DNA of 64,000 bases from an uncultured Oscillospiraceae bacterium (GTDB taxonomy: Bacteria > Bacillota > Clostridia > Oscillospirales > Oscillospiraceae). The number at the start of each line of letters is the position of its first letter. Within the stretch, counting starts at the first letter, position 1. The notes beneath the pieces were generated by a model, which was not told where the DNA came from, did not search any database, and saw only the letters and a program-made list of their open reading frames with translations. The DNA lies in the NCBI GenBank assembly GCA_947625355.1, contig CANQOA010000003.1, positions 35,033 through 99,032 of the forward strand, written 5' to 3'. Positions 44,412 to 52,465 of this stretch are shown here, one piece after another. The position numbers and the translations under genes are program-made.

Positions 44412-44440
44412 ATCTTATCACGGCCTGTTGCAAATTCCAA
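44412..44440 (-). promoter_or_regulatory. nth promoter (overlaps rarA promoter)
   Basis: Minus strand: TTGGAA (44435-44440), 17-bp spacer, TAAGAT (44412-44417). Confidence 0.6.
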
Positions 44441-44456
44441 GTGCTTTCTTTATAAT
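44428..44456 (+). promoter_or_regulatory. rarA promoter (overlaps nth promoter)
   Basis: TTGCAA (44428-44433), 17-bp spacer, TATAAT (44451-44456). The two divergent promoters share bases 44428-44440, so only one can be occupied at a time. Confidence 0.75.
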
Positions 44457-44488
44457 TTGGTTATCCTATGAGCAAAGGACCTGACGCT

Positions 44489-45754
44489 ATGTACCGTCCT
44501 CTGGCAGATGAATTCCGGCCCCAGACCCTGGACGACGTGTTCGGCCAGGAGCATATCCTGGGCCCGGACGGGATGCTGCGCCGCATCGCGGCCAGCGGCC
44601 ATATCCCCTGCATGATCTTCTACGGTCCCTCCGGCACCGGCAAGACCACCGTGGCCCGCATCATCGCCCAGCGCACGGACCGCCCCCTGCGGCGGCTGAA
44701 CGCCACCACGGCGGGTCTGGCGGACATCAAGGCCATCATCGACGAGCTGGACACCCTCCTGGCCCCGGAGGGGGTGCTGCTCTACCTGGACGAGATCCAG
44801 TACTTCAACAAAAAGCAGCAGCAGTCCCTGCTTGACTTCATCGAGAACGGCAAGATCACCCTCATCGCCTCCACCACGGAGAACCCTTATTTCTGCGTAT
44901 TCAACGCCATCCTGTCCCGGAGCACGGTGTTCGAGTTCAAGCAGCTCACCCCCGCGGACGTGAAAAAGGCCATGGAGCGGGTACTGCGCCTTTTGCAGGA
45001 GCGGGACGGCTCTTCCATCACCTGTGAGGACGGGGTGCTGGATTACATCGCCTCCGCCTGCGGCGGCGACGCCAGAAAGAGCCTCAACACCCTGGAGCTT
45101 CTCTATTCCACCGCGCCGGTGGGAAAGTCCGGCATGACCTTCACCCTGGCCGACGCCCGTGCCGTCACCCAGCGCAGCGCCATGCGCTACGATAGGGACG
45201 GGGACGAGCACTTCGACATCCTCTCGGCGCTGATGAAATCCATGCGGGGCTCGGACCCGGACGCGGCGCTGCATTACCTGGCCCGGTTTTTGGAGACGGG
45301 GGACCTGCTAGGGGCTTGCCGGCGCATCCTGTGCTCCGCCAGCGAGGACATCGGCCTGGCCTATCCCATGGCGGCGCCCATCGTGAAAGCCTGCGTGGAC
45401 TCGGCGTTGCAGCTGGGCCTGCCCGAGGCGCGGCTGCCTCTGGCCGAGGCGGTGATCTTTCTGGCCACCTGCCCCAAGTCCAACACCGGGTGCCTGGCCA
45501 TCGACGCGGCCATCGCGGACGTGAAGGCCGGCAAGGCCGGCCCCATCCCCAGAGAATTGCAAAACGTCCACGCCGACGGCGCGGGCTTCGAGCGGGAGCA
45601 GGGGTATCTCTACCCCCATGACTTCCCCAACCGCTGGGTGGCCCAGCAGTATCTGCCCGACAGCCTGAAGGACGCCCATTACTACGAATACGGCGACAAC
45701 AAGACCGAGCAGGCCGCCAAAAAATACTGGGATCTGATCAAGGGGCAGGGTTAA
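44489..45754 (+). CDS. rarA: Replication-associated recombination protein A (RarA/MgsA), AAA+ ATPase
   Basis: 421 residues from the ATG at 44489 (AAAGGA 9 nt upstream); an ATG at 44468 would be almost at the transcript start. N-terminal YRPLADEFRPQTLDDVFGQEHILG, Walker A GPSGTGKTT (46-54), Walker B LLYLDEI, sensor STTENPYF, then the C-terminal tetramerisation domain with the conserved CPKSNTGCLAID region and YLYPHDFPNRWVAQQYLPD. It acts at stalled replication forks. It overlaps the tail of the convergent 115-residue gene by 4 bp. Confidence 0.95.
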   Translation: MYRPLADEFRPQTLDDVFGQEHILGPDGMLRRIAASGHIPCMIFYGPSGTGKTTVARIIAQRTDRPLRRLNATTAGLADIKAIIDELDTLLAPEGVLLYLDEIQYFNKKQQQSLLDFIENGKITLIASTTENPYFCVFNAILSRSTVFEFKQLTPADVKKAMERVLRLLQERDGSSITCEDGVLDYIASACGGDARKSLNTLELLYSTAPVGKSGMTFTLADARAVTQRSAMRYDRDGDEHFDILSALMKSMRGSDPDAALHYLARFLETGDLLGACRRILCSASEDIGLAYPMAAPIVKACVDSALQLGLPEARLPLAEAVIFLATCPKSNTGCLAIDAAIADVKAGKAGPIPRELQNVHADGAGFEREQGYLYPHDFPNRWVAQQYLPDSLKDAHYYEYGDNKTEQAAKKYWDLIKGQG

Positions 45755-46098
45755 AGCACGCGCCCCTTTGCCGTGGCGATGATCTCCCGGGCCCGCAGCG
45801 CCTGGTCGGCCCGGACGTTCAGCGTCAGCCGGGCATGGCCGGCGCTGGCCGCGCCCCGCTCCATCACAGCCCGGGACCCCAGCACCGCCGCGTACATCTC
45901 CCCCGGCAGCACGCTCTCCCCCGCCGCGGGCATGCCGGCGCGCAGCCCCTGCCCCAGCAGCGGCATGTCGCTTTTGGCCCGCCGGTCCGGCGCGCGCAGC
46001 TCCGTGATGGAATACTCGATGCCGCCCCGCCGCAGACGCATCAGGGCCAGATCGGCTCCCTCCCTGTCGTCGAACACCGCCGTGATCTCGGCTGTCAT
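45751..46098 (-). CDS. Conserved hypothetical protein, 115 residues
   Basis: ATG at 46098 after GAGGTGGTAGAT. The two ends look like matching halves of a small beta-alpha-beta fold (EITAVFDDREGADLALMRLRRGGI and RLTLNVRADQALRAREIIATAKG) with a glycine/alanine-rich middle. That pattern resembles general-stress 17M-like or ferredoxin-fold regulatory domains, but I cannot assign it. Convergent with rarA and divergent from the radical SAM gene, with only 48 bp between starts. Confidence 0.65.
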   Translation of the reverse strand: MTAEITAVFDDREGADLALMRLRRGGIEYSITELRAPDRRAKSDMPLLGQGLRAGMPAAGESVLPGEMYAAVLGSRAVMERGAASAGHARLTLNVRADQALRAREIIATAKGRVL

Positions 46099-46146
46099 AT
46101 CTACCACCTCACGGGATAGCTTTCCCCAAGAACGGAGGATGATACC

Positions 46147-47031
46147 ATGCGTTATGAAGGCGATATCTACCGCCCCCCAGGGGAGTGGAAGAGCTATCTT
46201 CTGCAGTGCACCGTGGGCTGCTCCCACAATACCTGCACCTTCTGCACCATGTATAAGGCCAAGCGCTACCATGTCCGGCCCCTGGCCGACGTGCTGGAGG
46301 ACATCCAAATGGCCGCCGGGACCTGGTATCGGAACACGGAGACCGTCTTTCTCTGCGACGGGGACGCCATCGACCTGCCGGTGGACTATCTGCTGGCGGT
46401 GCTGGACGCCCTCTATAAGAGCTTTCCCCATCTGCGCCGGGTGACCACCTATGCCGGGCCGCTGTCTACCCTGCGCAAGAGCCCCGAAGAGCTGCGCATC
46501 ATCCGCCAGGCGGGTCTGCAGCGGGCGTATCTGGGGGTGGAGACCGGGGACGACGCGCTTTTGCGCCACGTGAAAAAGGGCGTGGGCGCGGAAGGCATGC
46601 TCCGGGCCGGCCAGAGCCTGGTGGAGGCGGGGTTCGACCTGTGGACCATCGTCATCACCGGCCTGGAGGGCGCGGGGCGCGATGCCCTGGAGCGCAACGC
46701 CGCCCTCACCGCGAAGATGATCAACGAGATGCGTCCCAAGCATCTGTCCTCCATGACCCTGATGGCCATCGAGGGCACGCCCCTCTACGAGGAAGTGCAG
46801 CGGGGGGAGCTGAAGCTCCAGACCCCCTTCGAGAGCCTGCTGGAGGTCCGGCAACTTGTCAGCCAGATCCAGCTGGAGGATCTGCACTACACCTCCAACC
46901 ACGCCTCCAATTACCTGCCCATCAAGGGCACCCTCACCCGGGACCGGGACGCCATCCTGGCCCAGCTGGACCAGGTGCTGCAAAGTGGGGACCCCGCCCT
47001 GCTGCGGGACGACGCCTATCGGAGCCTGTGA
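46147..47031 (+). CDS. Radical SAM protein of unknown substrate
   Basis: 294 residues, ATG after ACGGAGGATGATACC. The cluster motif is CSHNTCTFC near residue 25, with the first two cysteines four apart instead of three, as in a COG1032-related group of small radical SAM proteins whose motif reads CxxxxCTFCxMYK. Other motifs: YAGPLSTLRKSPEELRIIRQAGLQRAYLGVETGDD and the C-terminal YTSNHASNYLPIKG. No B12-binding or SPASM domain. Substrate not predictable; followed by a GC-rich terminator. Confidence 0.88.
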   Translation: MRYEGDIYRPPGEWKSYLLQCTVGCSHNTCTFCTMYKAKRYHVRPLADVLEDIQMAAGTWYRNTETVFLCDGDAIDLPVDYLLAVLDALYKSFPHLRRVTTYAGPLSTLRKSPEELRIIRQAGLQRAYLGVETGDDALLRHVKKGVGAEGMLRAGQSLVEAGFDLWTIVITGLEGAGRDALERNAALTAKMINEMRPKHLSSMTLMAIEGTPLYEEVQRGELKLQTPFESLLEVRQLVSQIQLEDLHYTSNHASNYLPIKGTLTRDRDAILAQLDQVLQSGDPALLRDDAYRSL

Positions 47032-47042
47032 CCGCCCTCTCC

Positions 47043-47078
47043 CGCCCCCCCGCGCTGCGGCGCGGGGGCGTTCTATTT
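47043..47078 (+). terminator. Terminator of the radical SAM gene
   Basis: GC-rich stem of about ten pairs with a C bulge (47043-47055 with 47060-47070), followed by TTCTATTTT. Confidence 0.7.
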
Positions 47079-47090
47079 TGCAAATAATTA

Positions 47091-47119
47091 TTGACAAACG
47101 ATAATTTTTGGTGTATATT
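47091..47119 (+). promoter_or_regulatory. Promoter of the membrane protein/HTH operon
   Basis: Perfect TTGACA (47091-47096), 17-bp spacer, TATATT (47114-47119). Confidence 0.85.
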
Positions 47120-47150
47120 GACCGCAGAGCTTAAATAAAACGATAATTTT
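47096..47150 (+). repeat. Direct repeat, candidate operator pair
   Basis: AAACGATAATTTT occurs at 47096-47108 (inside the promoter spacer) and 47138-47150 (just before the ribosome site), exactly 42 bp apart, about four helical turns. A likely binding site for the small HTH protein of the operon. Confidence 0.6.
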
Positions 47151-47162
47151 GGAGGGATATCC

Positions 47163-48113
47163 ATGGAGCGAAAACGCGCGATCCTGCCCCTGGGGCTGGT
47201 GGCGGCGGGCAGCCTGGCACTGGCGGTAACGGACCGGAGCGGCGGCACGGCTCTGGCGGGACTGCTGAGCTTCCCCTTCCGGCCTCTGGGGCGGCTGCTG
47301 CGGTGGATGAGCCTGTCCGGCGGGGCGGGCAACGCCGCCGCGCTGGGGCTTTTCGGGCTGATCTGCCTGCTGCCGGCGGTCTGGCTGGCGGTACGGCTGG
47401 TGCGGCGCACGGCCCGATGGGAGGACGTGCTGCTGCCGGTGATGAGCGGCGCGGCGGGCGCGGCGCTGTACTGGGCCGTCAATCCGGGGCGGGCCCCGGC
47501 GAACCTGGGCCCCATCGGCCCGGCCTTCGGCGGGAGCGTGTTCTGGACGCTGGCGGCGGCCTATCTGGCGCTGCGGCTGCTGCGGGGATGCCTCGCGGCG
47601 GAGGGCGGCGGCCTGCGGCGCTACGCCAGAGGGATGCTGTGGGCGCTGGCGGCGGTGGCGGTATACGGCGCCTTCGGGGCCAGCCCCGGAGGGCTTTTGA
47701 ACGCCATCGACGCCGTGCGGGCGGGCAACACCGACGCCTCGGCGCTGGGCCTGACCTATGTGTTTTTGGCGCTGCGGTACGCCGTCAGCGCGGCGGCCTA
47801 TATCCTGGATCTGCTGGCGGTGTTCGCCGGAATGGACCTGCTGGCCGCCTGGGAGGCCGGGCCCTACTCGGAGGTCGCGGTGGCGGCGGCGGGCGTCCTA
47901 TCCCGGCGGTGCGCCCTGGCGCTGCTGTTCTCGGCCGTGGCGGGAGCGGCCCTGGCGGCGGCGCAGCTGCTGTTTATCGAAACGCTGCGCACCGCGTCAG
48001 TGACGGTGAGCGTGCCGCTGCTGTCCATGGGGCTGGTCCTGGCCGCCCTGCTGCTGGCCCAGGCCATGGGCGAGGGCAAGGCGCTCAAGGACGACAATGA
48101 CCTGTTCATCTGA
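47163..48113 (+). CDS. Multi-pass membrane protein paired with small HTH regulator
   Basis: 316 residues with about seven or eight hydrophobic segments (for example FGLICLLPAVWLAVRLV, SVFWTLAAAYLALRLL, MLWALAAVAVYGAFG, SVPLLSMGLVLAALLLAQAM), Ala/Leu/Gly-rich, and a short charged C-terminus KALKDDNDLFI. Family not recognised with certainty; gene order (membrane protein then a YozG-like HTH) is that of DUF2975 systems of Firmicutes, whose function is unknown. ATG after TTTGGAGGGATATCC. First gene of a four-gene operon. Confidence 0.75.
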   Translation: MERKRAILPLGLVAAGSLALAVTDRSGGTALAGLLSFPFRPLGRLLRWMSLSGGAGNAAALGLFGLICLLPAVWLAVRLVRRTARWEDVLLPVMSGAAGAALYWAVNPGRAPANLGPIGPAFGGSVFWTLAAAYLALRLLRGCLAAEGGGLRRYARGMLWALAAVAVYGAFGASPGGLLNAIDAVRAGNTDASALGLTYVFLALRYAVSAAAYILDLLAVFAGMDLLAAWEAGPYSEVAVAAAGVLSRRCALALLFSAVAGAALAAAQLLFIETLRTASVTVSVPLLSMGLVLAALLLAQAMGEGKALKDDNDLFI

Positions 48114-48122
48114 GGGCGCGCC

Positions 48123-48350
48123 ATGGCGATACGGGTATATTTGGACGACGTCCTCCGGGCCCGGGGCATGACCGCGCGGGAGCTGTGCGCCAAGGTGGGG
48201 ATCACGGAGGCGAACCTCTCCATCCTGCGCAGCGGCAAGGCCAAGGGCATCCGCTTCGGCACCGTGAACCGCATCTGCTACTTTCTGGGATGCGACGTGG
48301 GGGACATTTTGAAATTCGACGGAGTCTTGGAGGATGAAGATGATGAATAA
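48123..48350 (+). CDS. Small HTH regulator, Cro/CI (YozG-like)
   Basis: 75 residues, essentially one helix-turn-helix domain (RVYLDDVLRARGMTARELCAKVGITEANLSILRSGKAKGIRFGTVNRICYFLGCDVGDILKF) plus an acidic tail. The SGKAKGIRF segment is typical of the YozG group found next to DUF2975-type membrane proteins. Probably autoregulates the operon through the repeated sites at 47096 and 47138. It ends inside the first codons of the lipoprotein gene. Confidence 0.9.
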   Translation: MAIRVYLDDVLRARGMTARELCAKVGITEANLSILRSGKAKGIRFGTVNRICYFLGCDVGDILKFDGVLEDEDDE

Positions 48351-49299
48351 AAGACTTTTCGCGGCTCTCGCCTACCTGGGCCTGCTGCTGGGCTGCGCCG
48401 GGTGCCAGCTGGCGGACCCGGAGGCGGCCGAGGCGCCGGAGCCTGACCGGCTCATCGGGGCCTATGTCACGCGGGAATATGTGGACCTTTTCGACATCGA
48501 GGGCTATCTGGCCGACAATCTCGGCTCTCTGTCCGACGACGTGCTCATCTCCGGGGAGGACGCCAGCGCCTATGAGGGCCGGCTCTGGGCCCAGCCGGTG
48601 CACCAGGAGAACGGCAGGCCGGACGACTGGGTGTTCCCCGTGGAGGGGACGGGGCTCTACTGTCCAACCACCGTGAGCGACATGGAGCACAGCGTGAGCA
48701 CCCATATGGACGAGGGGGTCGTCTCCAACGGCGTGCATTACTACGCCACCGACCAGGGCGACCGGGTGGAGATGGAGTTCTCCCTCTATTACGCCGGCGG
48801 GACGGAGATGAGCTTCTACTGCAACCCGGTCTATCAGACCCCGGACGGGCGGGTGTATCTGACCAGCGGCTCGGGCGTCTCCATAGGCGGCTCCGGGATG
48901 GAGCCGGGCAACACGTGGTCCGTCACCTTCTCTGACACCGCCTCCGAGACCGAGGACGGCCAGACCGCCAAGACCGCCGGCGACCGGGTGGTCTGCAGCA
49001 TCGGGATCATGTACCCCACGGAGCGGGTGGAGCTGATCCAGTTGGACGAGGACAGCCGGGAGCTGCGCCGGGACGGATACGCCGCCGGCGCCATGCCGGA
49101 GAGCGTCACGGCGGACCCGGCCTGCGCCAGCGTGCTGGTCCAGACCCATGAGCGGGCCCCCGACGGGACCGCGTCCGTCAGCCGGGAGCTGGTGGAGCTC
49201 ACCGGGGAGAACGACACCGTCACCGTGTTCTCCGCCCGGGAGGACGGGCTGTGCGTGCCCCGGGACATCCCGGTGATTTCCGGGGAGGCGCGGCCATGA
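48340..49299 (+). CDS. Predicted lipoprotein of unknown function
   Basis: 319 residues from the ATG at 48340; of three closely spaced ATGs (48334, 48340, 48343) the first is too close to the GGAGG. A lipobox LLLGC near residues 15-19 predicts diacylglycerol attachment and display outside the membrane. The mature protein is strand-rich (VEMEFSLYYAGGTEMSFYC, NTWSVTFSDTASETEDG) and acidic, with no domain I recognise. It overlaps the HTH gene upstream by 11 bp and the YdcF-like gene downstream (ATGA). Confidence 0.8.
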   Translation: MMNKRLFAALAYLGLLLGCAGCQLADPEAAEAPEPDRLIGAYVTREYVDLFDIEGYLADNLGSLSDDVLISGEDASAYEGRLWAQPVHQENGRPDDWVFPVEGTGLYCPTTVSDMEHSVSTHMDEGVVSNGVHYYATDQGDRVEMEFSLYYAGGTEMSFYCNPVYQTPDGRVYLTSGSGVSIGGSGMEPGNTWSVTFSDTASETEDGQTAKTAGDRVVCSIGIMYPTERVELIQLDEDSRELRRDGYAAGAMPESVTADPACASVLVQTHERAPDGTASVSRELVELTGENDTVTVFSAREDGLCVPRDIPVISGEARP

Positions 49300-49955
49300 C
49301 GGACGCCGTGGAAAGGGACCTGCAGATTTTGTGGGATTTCATGCGCCTGGGCATGACGCCCGGCCCGGCGGACGTGATCGCGGCCTTCGGCTGCTACGAC
49401 GAGCAGATCCCCCTTCGGGCGGCGGAGCTCTGGCGGCAGGGGCTGGCCCCCTGGGTGGTGTTCTCCGGGGGCCTGGGCCGGAACACGGAGGGCGTTTTCA
49501 GCTCCACCGAGGCGGCCCGGTTCGCCGCCATCGCCGTCGCGGCCGGTCTGCCGGAGCGGGTGATCCTGCGGGAGTACAGATCCTCCAACTCCGCGGAGAA
49601 CCTGCTGCTGACCCGCGCGCTGCTGGAGAAAAAGGGCGTCCCTGCCCGGCATATCCTGGCGGTGCACAAGCCTTATATGGAGCGGCGGCTGCTGGCCGCG
49701 GCGGCGGTATACTGGCCCGAGTCTCGGTTCACCGTCACCTCCCCCCAGGTGACCGTCGCCGAGCACATCCGCGCCGCTCAGGCGGCGGGCATGACGGAGC
49801 GGGGCGTGATCGAGACGGTGGTGGGCGACATCCAGCGGATGGAGCTCTATGCCCAAAAGGGCTGGCAAAAGCCCGTGGATATCCCCCCGGCCGTTCGGGC
49901 CGCCTTTGAGCGGCTGCGGGACGCGGGCTATACGGCCCAGCTGGTCAAAGCATAA
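49296..49955 (+). CDS. YdcF-like protein (DUF218)
   Basis: 219 residues; ATG overlaps the lipoprotein stop. Motifs of the DUF218/YdcF family: DVIAAFGCYDEQIPLRAAELW, VVFSGGLGRNT, ILREYRSSNSAENLLLTRALL and HKPYMERRLLAAA. E. coli YdcF binds S-adenosylmethionine and related SanA proteins affect envelope integrity, but the reaction is unknown. No membrane anchor here, so cytoplasmic. Last gene of the operon. Confidence 0.88.
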   Translation: MTDAVERDLQILWDFMRLGMTPGPADVIAAFGCYDEQIPLRAAELWRQGLAPWVVFSGGLGRNTEGVFSSTEAARFAAIAVAAGLPERVILREYRSSNSAENLLLTRALLEKKGVPARHILAVHKPYMERRLLAAAAVYWPESRFTVTSPQVTVAEHIRAAQAAGMTERGVIETVVGDIQRMELYAQKGWQKPVDIPPAVRAAFERLRDAGYTAQLVKA

Positions 49956-49959
49956 AACG

Positions 49960-50005
49960 CCGCCCGCCGCAGAATAAGCGGCGGGCGGTGCCCTTTTCGT
50001 TTTTC
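49960..50005. terminator. Terminator between YdcF-like gene and greA (convergent)
   Basis: Perfect 11-bp stem (49960-49970 with 49978-49988), 7-nt loop; TTTT and TTTTT runs follow on the plus strand. Confidence 0.85.
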
Positions 50006-50509
50006 TCAGAAGGGGCTGATCTCCATGGTGTCGTCGTCGGCGCCCTTTTCGATGGCCCGGATCTGGGCCCAGTAGCCGCCGCTCTCCCCGATCTTCACGA
50101 ACACCCGCTCCCCCGCCTTGTGGCCCAGGACCGCCTGGCCTACGGGGGATTCCTTGCTGATCAGGCCCTTGGCCGGGTTCTGCCGCAGGGTGGTCACCAG
50201 GGTGATGGTCTCCTCCTCGTTCTCGTCCTCCATGAAGAGGGTCACCCGGTCGAACAGGCCCGCCTCGTCGGCCCCGGACCGGGCCTCGATGACCACCGCC
50301 GAGGCGATCATCCGCTTCAGATAGCGGATGCGGCTCTCGTTCTTGTTCTTGGCCTGCTTGGCAGCCTTGTACTCAAAGTTCTCCGACAGGTCCCCGAAGC
50401 CCCGGGCGGTCTGCACGTCCTCGATGAGCTTGGGACGCAGCTCCGTCTCCCGGTAATCGATCTCCTCCTGCATCTTGCGGATGTCCACCGCCGTCAGCTC
50501 GTCATGCAT
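50006..50509 (-). CDS. greA: Transcription elongation factor GreA
   Basis: 167 residues from the ATG at 50509 (CCGGAGGCGATCGGC). N-terminal coiled coil with the tip acidic residues and the conserved ARGFGDLSENFEYKAAKQAKNKNESRIRYL, then the C-terminal FKBP-like domain (ISKESPVGQAVLGHKAGERV). It reactivates backtracked RNA polymerase by stimulating transcript cleavage. Own promoter; divergent from folC. Confidence 0.95.
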   Translation of the reverse strand: MHDELTAVDIRKMQEEIDYRETELRPKLIEDVQTARGFGDLSENFEYKAAKQAKNKNESRIRYLKRMIASAVVIEARSGADEAGLFDRVTLFMEDENEEETITLVTTLRQNPAKGLISKESPVGQAVLGHKAGERVFVKIGESGGYWAQIRAIEKGADDDTMEISPF

Positions 50510-50528
50510 GCCGATCGCCTCCGGGCAT

Positions 50529-50557
50529 ACTTTAGCCCAAACAGACGCAAAAGTCAA
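50529..50557 (-). promoter_or_regulatory. greA promoter
   Basis: Minus strand: TTGACT (50552-50557), 17-bp spacer, TAAAGT (50529-50534). Confidence 0.7.
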
Positions 50558-50576
50558 TCGCCCGATACGGTCAGCC

Positions 50577-50605
50577 TTTCCTAACGGGCCGAATTGTGCT
50601 ATACT
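50577..50605 (+). promoter_or_regulatory. folC promoter
   Basis: TATACT (50600-50605) with TTTCCT (50577-50582) at 17 bp. The expected transcript start falls at or next to the ATG at 50613. Confidence 0.5.
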
Positions 50606-50612
50606 GGTCGGC

Positions 50613-51851
50613 ATGGAACAGGACTATCTGACATTCTATACCGCCACGCCGAAATTCACCCACGCCCCCGGCCTGGCGGTGATGCGCTCGCTGATGGCGC
50701 GGCTGGGCGACCCCCAGCGGCGTCTGCGGTTCGTGCACATCGCCGGCACCAACGGCAAGGGCTCCTGCGCCGCCATGCTGGACGCCATGCTCCGGGCGGC
50801 GGGGTACCGCACGGGGCTCTATACCTCCCCGGACCTGACGGGCCCCTGGGAGCGGCTTCGGGTGGATGGAGTTACCATAACACAAGAGGACTTTGCCCGC
50901 GTCACCCGGCTGGTCCGGCAGGCGGCTCAGGGGCTGGAGGAGCCCTCCTTCTTCGAAAAGCTCACCGCCGCCGCCTTCGTCTGGTTCGCCGAGCAGCGGT
51001 GCGATATCGTGGTGCTGGAGGTGGGACTGGGCGGCCGGCTGGACGCCACCAACATCATCGAAAACCCCGCCGTTTCTGTGATCATGCCCATCGGTCTGGA
51101 CCACACGGCGGTGCTGGGAGATACCGTTTCCGCCATCGCGGTGGAGAAGGCCGGCATCGTCAAGCCCGGCTGTCCGGTGGTGTCCGCGCCCCAGGTCCCG
51201 GAGGCGGCGGCGATCATCCAAGACCGGTGCCGGGAGATGGGCGCGGCGCTCCATGAAGTTGACATAACTAAAATCCATCCTCTCTCCCGCTCCCCCGCCG
51301 GGCAGTGGTTCTCTTACGGCGGGATGGAGGACATCTGCCTGGCGCTGCTGGGGCCGCATCAGCTGGAGAACGCCTGCGCCGCCATCGAGGCGGCCCGGCT
51401 CCTGGGTCTTCCAGAGACGGACATCCGGGCGGGACTGGCCGGCGCGAAATGGCCCTGCCGGTTCGAGTACATCCCCGGCCGGCCGGCGTTCATCCTGGAC
51501 GGGGCCCACAACCCCCACGGGGCTGCGGCCCTGGCGGCGGCGCTGCGGGAGTACTTCCCCGGCCGGCGGCTGCCCATGGTCATGGGCGTCATGGCCGACA
51601 AGGACTGGCGGGCCATCCTGGCGCTGATGGAGCCGCTGGCGTCGGAGTTCATCTGCCTGACCACCGACGGGCCCCGGGCGCTGCCCGCGCCGGAACTGGC
51701 GGCGGCCATCCGGTCGGTCCCCGCCGTAGCGGCGGACAGCATCGACCAGGCCCTGGCCCTGTGCCGGACCCGGGAGGGGCCGGTGTGCGCCTTCGGGTCG
51801 CTGTACTACATCGGATATTTTCGCGAGCGCATCATGGAGGGACAGCAATGA
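50613..51851 (+). CDS. folC: Folylpolyglutamate/dihydrofolate synthase
   Basis: 412 residues from the ATG at 50613. P-loop GTNGKGS (45-51), SPDLTGPWERLRVDG, EVGLGGRLDATNII and the C-terminal LDGAHNPHG are FolC hallmarks. It adds glutamates to folates in the cytoplasm. No Shine-Dalgarno precedes the start and the -10 box is 7 bp away, so the mRNA may be leaderless. It overlaps the next gene (ATGA), making a folate operon with fchA-type cyclohydrolase and folD. Confidence 0.94.
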   Translation: MEQDYLTFYTATPKFTHAPGLAVMRSLMARLGDPQRRLRFVHIAGTNGKGSCAAMLDAMLRAAGYRTGLYTSPDLTGPWERLRVDGVTITQEDFARVTRLVRQAAQGLEEPSFFEKLTAAAFVWFAEQRCDIVVLEVGLGGRLDATNIIENPAVSVIMPIGLDHTAVLGDTVSAIAVEKAGIVKPGCPVVSAPQVPEAAAIIQDRCREMGAALHEVDITKIHPLSRSPAGQWFSYGGMEDICLALLGPHQLENACAAIEAARLLGLPETDIRAGLAGAKWPCRFEYIPGRPAFILDGAHNPHGAAALAAALREYFPGRRLPMVMGVMADKDWRAILALMEPLASEFICLTTDGPRALPAPELAAAIRSVPAVAADSIDQALALCRTREGPVCAFGSLYYIGYFRERIMEGQQ

Positions 51852-52465
51852 GCACACAGGACATGACTTTGGCGGCGTTCACCCAGGCGCTCGCCTCCAA
51901 AACCGCCGTGCCCGGCGGCGGCGGGGCCTCGGCTCTGGCGGGCGCGCTGGGGGCGGCGCTGGGCTCCATGGTGGGCGAGCTGACCCTGGGAAAGCCGAAA
52001 TACGCCGCCGTGGAGGCCCAGATGACCGATCTGACGGCGCGGGCCAAAGCCCTCTCCACGGCGCTGCTGGCCAAGGCCGAGGAGGACGAGGCCGCGTTCC
52101 TGCCCCTGAGCCGGGCCTATGGCATCCCCAAGGACGACCCGCACCGGGCGGATATCATGGAGCGGTGCCTGCGTCTGGCGGCCCTGCCGCCGTTGGAGAC
52201 GGTGCGGCTCTGCTGCCAGGCCATCGAGCTGATGGAGGGCTTCGCCGCCATGGGCAGCGTCCTGGCGGTGTCCGACGCCGCCGTGGGCGCGGCGCTGTGC
52301 CGGGGAGCGCTGTACGGCGCGGCGGTGAACGTGAAGGTGAACACCAAGGCCATGGCCGACCGGGCCTATGCCGGCCGGATCGACGGCGAGGTGGACCGGC
52401 TGACGGCGGAATACGGCCCCCGGGCCGAGAAGGTCTTTGAGACCGTGTATGGGAGGTACTGCTGA
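51848..52465 (+). CDS. fchA: Methenyltetrahydrofolate cyclohydrolase (FchA), cyclodeaminase fold
   Basis: 205 residues. Entirely of the FTCD_C/FchA family: FTQALASKTAVPGGGGASALAGALGAALGSMVGELT, then EEDEAAFLPLSRAYGIPK. Members either deaminate formimino-THF or hydrolyse methenyl-THF to 10-formyl-THF. Placement between folC and a folD with a defective cyclohydrolase site favours the second. Translationally coupled on both sides: ATGA with folC, and its last base is the first of folD. Confidence 0.88.
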   Translation: MSTQDMTLAAFTQALASKTAVPGGGGASALAGALGAALGSMVGELTLGKPKYAAVEAQMTDLTARAKALSTALLAKAEEDEAAFLPLSRAYGIPKDDPHRADIMERCLRLAALPPLETVRLCCQAIELMEGFAAMGSVLAVSDAAVGAALCRGALYGAAVNVKVNTKAMADRAYAGRIDGEVDRLTAEYGPRAEKVFETVYGRYC

